From: Anniella stebbinsi
Lineage: Eukaryota > Chordata > Lepidosauria > Squamata > Anniellidae
NCBI GenBank assembly: GCA_029215795.1
Contig: JARDYH010000003.1
Coordinates: forward strand, 19,074,001 to 19,138,000
Reading direction: 5' to 3'
DNA length: 64,000 bases
In this document: positions 56,397-64,000 of the stretch, piece by piece
How the letters are laid out: each line of letters opens with the position of its first letter
How positions within the stretch are numbered: the stretch's first letter is position 1
The notes under the pieces: generated by a model
Seen by the model: the letters and a program-made list of their open reading frames with translations, nothing else
Told to the model about the DNA's origin: nothing
The model's database searches: none
Position numbers and translations under genes: made by a program

Positions 56397-56751
56397 GGCC
56401 TCCTCCACACGAGACGTTTAATGAGCCTTGAAGGCTCATTATAAATTTTACCTCCACACCAGCGGAGCGCAAAACGGGCGTACAGGCGCGTTATCTCCCC
56501 GATAATGTGCATTTTCGAATGAGCGTTAAATAGCAACTTTTATTTTTCTCCGGCCGTTAAAGCGCATGTTCGCCGTGTGAACAAGCGATTATGCACATTA
56601 ACGTCTTCTAAAGCGCTTTTTGGACATCAATTAGTGCGCTTCGCCGCCTCTCGCTGCCTCCCTTGCAGAGGGATTAGGCGTAAATGCGCCTCCGCGATAA
56701 TGCGCATAATCCCCGAACCGGGCGCAAAAGCGCATCCTTGTGGAGGGGGCC
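56397..56751 (+). mobile_element. Family A MITE copy 6 (CTCCACAC subfamily)
   Basis: 355 bp. Left end GGCCTCCTCCACACGAG; right end in reverse complement GGCCCCCTCCACAAGG. Exact GAA duplication at 56394-56396 and 56752-56754. Near-identical to copy 4 but with independent flanks, so the two are separate insertions rather than a segmental duplication. Confidence 0.93.
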
Positions 56752-59424
56752 GAAGATCCCTCTTCCGTTTTAGGTGCTTCTCAGCAACACTGGCCAGGCA
56801 ATATCTCACGTAGCTCAGCATGCACCACCACTGCCTTCAGCCCACATCAGCAACTTGCCAGGCCACGCATCTAAAAGGAATGAATATGTGACAGAGGTGG
56901 GTACTTTCTCACTGCCTACTTCTGGCAGAAGCACCCACATACCTGGGGATTCATAACCTTCTGAAACACTCCTCCCACTTTGCAATCAAATTCTCAAGGT
57001 AAATGTTTAACGCCCCTTTTGCAGAATTTAAATCTCTCAGAACACAGTCCTACAGGATGGACACCTGACTGATCAAGTGTTCTGATGTCAGAGCACTACA
57101 GGTATCCAACGCCTTAACTCAGGAGTTGTTGGGCTGGGACCTGGCCTCACATCTCTACTCAGCTACAGAGCTAACTGGATGCTCTTGGTCCAGTTTCTCA
57201 GCCTAACCTACCTCAAAGGAGTGTTCTAAGGATAACATTAGAAAACCATATGCATCCCACCTCGAGCTCCTAATAACCTAATAATTTTACAAGGCCTCCC
57301 TTTACTTTAAAAATCACATGTCCTTTGGAGAGAAAAAAGATGATTGCTCACTTTGCATAACTTCGAAATACAACATTGAATGTGTAACTTGTGATTCAAC
57401 GTTATTTTGAATAAGGAATTCTGTTTTTTCCCTGATGGCTCAGGAATATTTCCTTATTGACAGAGGAAAAGTATGCCAATGCTTTGTCGTGTGTTAGATT
57501 TGGTTGTGAATAACATCTTAAGACATATGACAAAAGAATCCCTCCCATCTACTTACCTGTTTTATGATATTTTAAAGTGTTTAGTCTCGTAATTAAACCA
57601 GGCACCTCTCAGCAGAGGGTGTTAAATGTCTTCTCAATATGTTATCAGTTTTCACACACTTGCTATTTTTAATAACAGCTAAAACTTTTGTTTTTGAGAG
57701 TGGAGTAATGCATCTGATCTTCTCGTGTACACATTCTATTTTTGATTTATTTATTTTTTAAAAAAATCCTGCTTCTATAAATGCCACCCATAATTCCTTT
57801 TTTCTCTGTTCAAATTTATGACTGCGGTAGGGCCCAGGAAATGTTCACCATTATCTCACCTGCCAATAAATAAATAAAAAATGAACAAAACAAAAAGCCA
57901 AATGACCGTATCAGGCAAGCGTTTCCCCATGATCAAGGCAGACTGCCCATAATTCAGAGGAGGACAAGGTCGCAAATAAATGAGTGAAATGTGCCTGCTT
58001 TTGCAAGTTGTGCATAAAAACAGGAACACCAAGCAGGGCCAAAGCGAACAGGACAACAGGAGATCTGTCTAAGCCCAGGCCTGCCTCTGTCACAGAGTGA
58101 GGTGTGTGTATTTGTATGTGCATTAGACTTCTAGAGCAAAAGGGGCGTAGAGAGGAGGGAGCTTGACCTTCCTCATACCCACTGCTCTCCATAACCTCCC
58201 CTTCACCCCATTCCAGGCCAAATGCTTTCCCCCCTCCCATTTGACGTCATTTCCTCCTGTACCACTGACCAGCAGAAGAGAAACAATCCCGGGGAAAGTT
58301 TAGCATTCACACACCCCTTTTGCTCTAACCCCCTGACCTCTCCCCACTGCCCCCCCCACTTTATATCTGATTGGGGCAGACATGTCACTTGAGTTTAAAC
58401 CGGCCTGTCACATCAACTGTGGTGCGCACCAGACCCAAGCTTGCAAAACAAGCTAACCGGATCTTTTATTTGAGCAGGCTCTGACTCAGTCCTTACTTTG
58501 CAACAATAACAACAACAAAAGTGAGAGGCAATCTAGCCAAAATGCTTAGCAATTTAACCAGTAGGGATTACATGATTATCACTTTCACTGCACGCTCTGA
58601 TAGTCATCAGGCCATACTGAGCCCGGGTCACTGGGCACATTTCCACTTAAATCAATGGAGATACATCTGATTAGCCCCACTGCTACATTTAAGCCTATCA
58701 CATCCTGTTTCTCTGGTTAAACTATAAGATAATTGAACTGGATAGCTGGGGATATAAAACACATGTCATAGGTAATTTTCAAGCCAAATTCTGTCCGGGC
58801 TGTGTACTTAAAATGTCCATCAGAAAACCAGCAGAATGCTATAGGGAAAGAATAATATAGAGCAATTTCTTTCTACTCTGGCTGGCACTCCTTGCCTTGC
58901 CTAACTCTGCCGTCTGCATGACGTCAGGGAGCAAAGACATCAAATACTGAAGACGGACTGTCTTTGATAAGTTGAAGGCTCCTTGAAAGAAACAAATCTG
59001 TTTGAAAGGTTCTTGTGGGATGTATCCTCACCGTACCCCATGTTTGCTTCCACTAAATGGGCTTTGTAGGTTTGTAGATTGTTTCAAAAACCTGCAGAAG
59101 CTCCTTGGCTAAATAGTGTAAGTGGAAGAAAACAAATGTGTGCCCACATTCAGCTCTCTTAAAACAAATGGATAAAAAACAAGGCTGCTTTTGTGAGTAG
59201 AGCGTACTTCCATGGCCAAGCCAAAATCTCCCAAACATGATAGTTTGCTCTTTCTCTGTGTACGTATGACCTGGTACTGCCTCCTCACAAAATACAGGAG
59301 GCTTCTTGCACAAATCAAATTGGGATTTGGTGATTATTATTAAATGCAGCAGAAAGAGCTATTGAATTACTCGCTCCGTCATACACTTAACTGATAAGGC
59401 TGAAAAGTTACAATGGTCTCATTC
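56752..59424. other. No gene recognised
   Basis: Unassigned. A TTGACGTCATTTCC stretch at about 58240-58253 carries a CRE-like core next to an ETS-like GGAAAT, but nothing around it indicates a promoter. Confidence 0.5.
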
Positions 59425-59510
59425 AGGGATGGGAATGTCTGGCCCTCCAAATGGTATTGGACTGCAATTTCCATCATTCTTTACACTGTCTATTCCAGTG
59501 TGTTGTTGTA
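59425..59510. repeat. Family P3 half copy
   Basis: GGGATGGGAATGTCTGGCCC, CTCCAAATGGTATTGGAC and TGCAATTTCCATCATTC: one arm only. Confidence 0.55.
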
Positions 59511-59689
59511 ACAGGAAATGCAAAGGACAATGTATAAGACTGCCTTGCTTTTTGCACTGAGTATAGCTTTTATTAAATTGTCAACTAAATTGCTTGCCTT
59601 CTTAATCATGCTGATTTGAATGAGCTTAGGTGCATCTTGCTCTACTCAGGATTGGATTGTCTTTGTTCTTTTACATTTCCTTCAGTATC

Positions 59690-59965
59690 TCTGCAGGGAC
59701 TCTCAGATGACACCACCCTTGTCTTTTCAGGGCCAGGTAAAGATGTTTTTATTCTCCTGTTTTGTTTTAAATCAGAACTTTATTTCTGCTATTACTAGTT
59801 TTATTAGTACCTTTACTTCAGTTTTGAGCAACTGTTTTATTGGTGTTGTTATTTAAAAAATTGATTTTGCTATTAGGTTTTTTTTTTCAATCTTCTGTTT
59901 TTATATTGTTAGTGAGCCACCTTGGAAGCTTCAGCTGAAAGGCAACCTAGAAAACTTTAAACTGT
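59690..59965 (+). repeat. L2-like LINE 3' UTR
   Basis: A T-rich run from CAGGTAAAGATGTTTTTATT ends in GTGAGCCACCTTGGAAGC and AAAGGCAACCTAG, in line with a plus-strand LINE 3' end. Confidence 0.5.
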
Positions 59966-59989
59966 ATTGTGCTGAAGGATGCTATGGTA

Positions 59990-60295
59990 CAGTGTGATCC
60001 TAAGCATGTTGATTCAGAAGCAAGCCTTAAAGTGCAATCCTATGCATGTTTAGACAGAAAAAAAGTCTAAAGACTTTTTTTGTCTAGATATGCATAGGAT
60101 TGTGGCCTTAGTGTGTTTAGGATTGCTGTCTAGCATCCTAATCCTATGCATATTTACTTGAGAGTATATCCACTGAGAAAAATGAATCATACTCCAAAGT
60201 AACTGCATATGATTGCAGCCTTAGGCTACATTAAGCCCCATTTAACCCAGTAGGACTTGCTTCTGAATAAACAAGCCCAGGATAATAACATTGAA
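59990..60295. repeat. Cluster of family P1/P2 palindromes
   Basis: A complete family P2 palindrome at 60030-60108 (GTGCAATCCTATGCATG mirrored by ATGCATAGGATTGTGGCC, centre AGTCTAAAGACT) is flanked by P1 arms at about 59995-60028 and 60135-60290. The cluster suggests repeated insertion into an existing copy. Confidence 0.75.
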
Positions 60296-60689
60296 AACAC
60301 ATAAAAAGCAAAAGATCAATACCTTCCTTTAAAGGCACCGTTTATACCCAGTTTTATAAAATCTGTTCTTTATTCCACCTTTGACTTTGAAGCCAACAGG
60401 CAAAGTAAATAAGGACTTTTGTGCTCATAGCTCTCCATGTTTTTCCCCTCCATCTGTGAGGCACTGTGAAAGCTGATATGTTCACAGCTGGGGGGAAATG
60501 AGGTTCATGGAGTGCAGGGTGATTTATTATTGAAACATGCAGAAATTAGTACATGAATGCCTTATACAAAACTCTATATTCTCTCTCTCTCTCCAGTTAT
60601 GTTCTTTTAGCAGACCCATCACCTCTATATCTGGAGGTTTGGGCAAATAATGGGTGTTTGTATCTTGAGTGGCTGCATCTTACCTTAGG
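60296..60689. other. No gene recognised
   Basis: Unassigned; a short (TC)n is at about 60583-60595. Confidence 0.5.
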
Positions 60690-61745
60690 TACCCTGGACA
60701 GATGAGTGATTCTGCTGTTGTACAGCCTCACCCACTACCCATCAGTCTCCATGCCTGAGATGGTCTTGGACTTGGTGTTGAGGACCCGTAGGATGATGGG
60801 TCTGGGGTATCTCAACTTCCATGCTGAGGCCATCAGATCCAGGGCAGCTCAGGACTTCATGGCCAGCATGTCAACCATGGGGATGTCCCAAGATGTTGTT
60901 GCCCCAACGCATGTAGGAGGACACACGCTTGATTTGGTTTTCTGGACTGGGCAGGAGGAGGAGATCTGAAAGTGGGGGAATTAACATCTATCCCCATGTC
61001 ATGGTCAAATTGCTTCCTACTGAAGTTTAGACTCTCAGCAGCCTTTTCCCTCTGCAAAGTGGGGGACCTATTAAAATAGTCTACCCTCGGAGGCTAATGG
61101 ATTATGATGGATTCCAGAGGGCTCTGGGGGATTTTCCTGCTGGAATGGCTAGTAGTCCTGTTGAAGCCCTGGTTACTTTATGGAGGGCAGTTGGCATGAT
61201 TGCTCCCAAGCTCTCCCTCTGAGCAGAGCCCGGGCAACTCCTTAGTATACAGCTTAGCTGAGGACAATGAAGCAAGAGGGAAGATGGTTAGAACGCAGGT
61301 CGTAGAGGACTTGTGTTGAGTCTGACCTTAGAGTTCATTCTCAAGCCTACTTTGTGGCAGGGAGGGTGTCAAAGTGAGAGTTCTTTTCCACCAGCATTGC
61401 CTCTTCTCAGTTGCATTCCGCAGGGCTTTCGAAGTGGTCCATGACCTTTTGCAATCTGGGGATGGCAGAAACCTTGGTAACACACACTGTGACAAGTTTG
61501 CATGACACTTTGAAGATAAAGTCACTCACATTCACCATGACTTGGACACCATGGTTAATGCAGTTCCATTTGTAGAGTTGTCCAAAGCACCATCTGGTTC
61601 AGTTTTATTAGATGAGTTTCAGTTATTGAGGCCCAAGGATGCAGACAGTCAAGTCAACAATCTGTGTGCTTGACCCTTGCCTGTCATGGCTTATTACATC
61701 TAATAGGGAGGGGATGTCCGGCTGGCTCCAGGACGGAGTTGTAAG
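60690..61745 (+). pseudogene. L2-like LINE ORF2 fragment, endonuclease to pre-RT region
   Basis: SVSMPEMVLDLVLRTRRMMG, then YLNFHAEA (the conserved GDFNxHAE catalytic block with GDF changed), DFMASMSTMGMSQDVVAPTH and GGHTLDLVFWTG. After stops the sequence continues as LMDYDGFQRAL-like, AVELVHDLLQSGDG-like and ends near DVRLAPGR. Degraded aspartate and numerous stops show it is inactive. Neither terminus of the LINE is present. Confidence 0.85.
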
Positions 61746-62087
61746 ACTGAATTACTGTTAAACCTTGTCAATAATTAGGGTTGCTGTGCAAATCCTCCTG
61801 GATGGAAGAGGGGGTGTTTTCAATTCTGGATTTCAGTGAGAACCAACCAGAATTGTAAAAGGAACTATCCAAGGTGCTGAACCTATTTGGGGGGTAGGGA
61901 TCGGCACCTTGGGTAGCTCCTTTAGAGTTCTAGATGGTTCTGATTGAAACTGAAATTGGAGCCACCAGCTTCCACTGCTCCTGGATCTCCACCACACCCA
62001 TGTCAGGAAACACTCCTCATGGTTGTCCCAGTCTGCTCTAAAGTTAAGAAAGAGTCATGTAGCAGGTGAGGGGAAAGACCTGTCTCT
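61746..62087. other. No gene recognised; inverted pair
   Basis: An AAAGGAACTATCCAAGGTGC block at about 61858 faces GCACCTTGGGTAGCTCCTTT at about 61904-61923 as an inverted repeat, and CAATTCTGG pairs with a later TTGAAACTG-side block imperfectly. Possibly a small MITE without resolved ends. Confidence 0.45.
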
Positions 62088-62271
62088 GGCCCTTTCCACA
62101 CCAGGCTGTTTGCCTGGGATGGCTCCAGGCTGATCCCTGTGCAGTGATGGCGTGTATTAGGTACTTCTGGGATCACCCTCCCTCCCTCCCTCCCTGTGTG
62201 CCGATGGTGTGTATTGGGTACTTCTGGGATTGCCCTCCCTCCCTCTACACCCCTATGGTGTAGAAAGGGCC
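62088..62271 (+). mobile_element. Small MITE, family B copy 3 (184 bp) with internal duplication
   Basis: Left end GGCCCTTTCCACACC; right end in reverse complement GGCCCTTTCTACACC (one mismatch in 15). Exact TCT duplication at 62085-62087 and 62272-62274. The interior is two copies of a roughly 56-bp unit (GATGGCGTGTATTAGGTAC and GATGGTGTGTATTGGGTAC starts, each followed by CTTCTGGGAT and a CCCTCCCTCC run). Confidence 0.92.
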
Positions 62272-62719
62272 TCTGACTGAGACCGTGGAAAGCTGCTGCT
62301 GGTCAGTGTATACAGAGTGAGATGGGCAAAGAGTCTTACCTGCTTCTTATGCACAACTGGGGCTAGTTTGGCTGTTTTGCTTCTTTGACGCCTGCCTTCA
62401 ACCAACCCAGCAAATGGGATCAGCAAAAGGCTTCTGATTGGCTTGTCTTTTACTCCGAGGAAGTTAACTGTGCCCTACAGGACATTTCAATTCTCTCAAT
62501 TTGTCTTGCTTTTGAACCTTTCTTTCTTCTTACTTTACTTGCACCTTCTGTGAGATTTAGTTTTGAGCCTGCTACTTTCTTTGAATTCCTGTTTTTGGTC
62601 TTATCCGTTAGCCTGCCTGTGTGCTCTGGTGTCCCTGAAAGTTTTTATATAGTTTTGAGTCTGTCCTCAACCTATTTCTTTTTACAATAAATCTGTTCCA
62701 ATGTAATTTTCAGTGGGAA
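62272..62719. other. No gene recognised
   Basis: A 101-codon frame at 62385-62690 is hydrophobic towards its end but has no recognisable domain. The stretch closes with TTTACAATAAATCTGTTCC, which resembles a polyadenylation-type AATAAA context but is unsupported as a gene end. Confidence 0.45.
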
Positions 62720-63160
62720 AGTAGTACTGGCGGTTTATATATAATTATTTATCGGCCTGTCTTTCAGGGTTACCCCTTCTAAGATGGCTCACAAAATTCA
62801 CAACAAATCTCAAACCATAAAATTACAAAGATATAATAGCAGCAGTTGCAGCTAAAAATAGTATAGGCAGAAGGAAACAGACTAAAATGTGAAGCCGCTG
62901 CAATTAAATATATTAAAAAATAAATTAAAAGCAGATTGGAACAAAAGATATTCAAAGCCCATTTAAAAACCACCAATGTAGGGGCATATGAACCAGTCTA
63001 GAAAAAGACTTCCATAAACATGGGACCAACACTGAAAAAGCTGTGTCTCTAGTGCCTGCCATTTTAATACAACTTAATAGTGGGCCCACAAACAATGCTT
63101 CACTGGCGAGTCTTAAAATCACAGGTGGTCCTTTAACCGCCTCCCTCCATACCATGCTCA
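62720..63160 (-). repeat. LINE 3' region, reverse orientation
   Basis: TATAATTATTTATCGGCCTG, an A-rich 3' UTR and then, near 63000-63060, AAAAGACTTCCATAAACATG and ACTGAAAAAGCTGTGTCTC, the reverse complement of the LINE C-terminal coding end (compare the GGAACATTCTCT region at 44.2 kb). Confidence 0.6.
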
Positions 63161-63538
63161 TAATCTGAACTGGTAACCCATGTGGCTGCATTTGTAAAGA
63201 AAAAGAAGTAAAGACTCCCAAGTACAGGATTTAAACACACCGTTAAATTAATGTCTAATTTGGCCATTAGACTTTGTTCTCAGCTGTGTGGGAGCTGCTT
63301 CTCTGAATTTTTCATGCTACTGTGATGTGTGAATACTAAAACTACATGGAGAGGGCTGATTGTAGGAGTCGTTCTGCCAATGGAGGAGGCCAGCTTTGTA
63401 AGGAAGTCCTGTGGGATAGGCCCTGCACACATTTTGCAATATCCACACACAGAGATATACTGTGATAGTGTGTGATATTTCCACAGAGGAATGGTTCTCA
63501 TGCAGCTTAGCATTCATGTGAAGGGAACCTTAGAGCAG
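63161..63538. other. No gene recognised
   Basis: Unassigned sequence. Confidence 0.5.
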
Positions 63539-63671
63539 GGGTGAGCAGAAGGCAGATCGCTACATGTTTTGGGCTTCAAGCCCCAGAATCCCCTGCCAGC
63601 ATGGCTAATGGTTGGGAATGCTGGGAGTTGACGTCCAAAACTTTTGGAGATCGACTTTCTGCGCACCCCTG
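63539..63671. mobile_element. Short hAT-type palindromic MITE
   Basis: Left end AGGGGTGAGCAGAAGGCAG; right end in reverse complement AGGGGTGCGCAGAAAGTCG. The interior TTTTGGGCTTCAAGCCCC and CTGGGAGTTGACGTCCAAAA pair across the centre. Flanking octamers match only partly. Confidence 0.75.
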
Positions 63672-63953
63672 CCTGGGGTGGAGCAAGAAGTACAAGCCAT
63701 TTGCATTTCCTGCTCACTGTGGATTTTTGTACTGTCCAAAGGCCTTATGCATTTGACTACAGTGGAAGATGCAAAAGTCAAACTTCCGACATTATACAAG
63801 TGCAGTGGAGTCATTTGCATTTCCTCCCCACCCCCACCCTTTTGCAATGCCTCCAAACCACTCTTATCTCTGAAACTGTCTTGTGCCAAGTCCAACGGTT
63901 GGCCCATCAGGCTGTGCATTAACTGCTCAGACCGGCAGCAGTTCTGCAAGCCA

Positions 63954-63955
<2 letters not shown>

Positions 63956-63997
<42 letters not shown>

Positions 63998-64000
63998 TAT
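63956..64000. repeat. (TTA)n microsatellite at the window edge
   Basis: At least 13 ATT/TTA triplets running to the end of the window. Confidence 0.95.

Noticed and set aside
58240..58253. CRE/ETS promoter motif
   Set aside because: A single short motif without CpG island, start site or exon nearby; expected by chance in 64 kb.
60690..61745. Host endonuclease/phosphatase gene
   Set aside because: The HAEA and GGHTLDLVF motifs are those of L2-like LINE endonucleases, and the reading frame is broken by stops.
62640..62710. Polyadenylated gene end or LTR terminus (AATAAA context)
   Set aside because: No upstream coding exon and no matching LTR copy in the window.

Overview
The window looks like nuclear DNA of a squamate reptile (lizard or snake). 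The evidence is the repeat population: CR1 and L2 LINE relics, tRNA-derived SINEs, old MIR-like SINEs, and many short palindromic DNA-transposon derivatives (MITEs) of types I associate with squamate genomes. No host protein-coding exon, rRNA or tRNA gene could be established. The open frames are short, and most fall in repeats or low-complexity sequence. It is best read as intergenic sequence or part of a very long intron. Species, gene names and repeat-library names cannot be given from sequence alone, so family labels here (A, B, C, D, P and so on) are my own.

Layout. 0-9 kb: mostly unassigned AT-rich sequence, with family C MITE copy 1 (1846-2342), a tandem/inverted composite repeat (4851-5771) and an interrupted tRNA-SINE (7554-8007). 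9-16 kb: two family B MITEs (9015-9541, 14478-15031), a hairpin (12357-12425), a 37-bp tandem repeat (13345-13456) and the first family A MITE (15291-15645). 16-26 kb: SINEs, a CR1 fragment, an L2 3' end, a hAT-type MITE with an 8-bp target duplication (21332-21647) and family C copy 2 (23793-24301). 26-33 kb: largely unassigned. 33.3-35.5 kb: a GC/CpG-richer, promoter-like stretch with an unconfirmed 50-codon frame that begins like a signal peptide. 36-38 kb: palindromic DNA elements. 38.8-43.2 kb: one degenerate CR1 LINE holding an inserted, oppositely oriented L2 fragment and a family A MITE. 44-57 kb: dense MITE territory with four more family A copies, three 320-bp hAT-type palindromes plus a shortened copy, and a 967-bp GC-rich palindrome centred on a CRE-like TGACGTCA. 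57-64 kb: unassigned sequence, L2 endonuclease-region and 3' fragments, and a small family B MITE (62088-62271).

The clearest pattern is a set of short non-autonomous DNA elements, four types of which (A-D) duplicate 3 bp on insertion. Types A-C begin GG and end CC, or nearly so. They are probably mobilised by one transposase class; PIF/Harbinger-like is my inference. A second set (320-bp palindromes, the GC-rich palindrome and CAGGGGTG-type elements) includes copies with exact 8-bp duplications, as expected of hAT. No transposase gene is present, so all would depend on enzymes supplied elsewhere in the genome.
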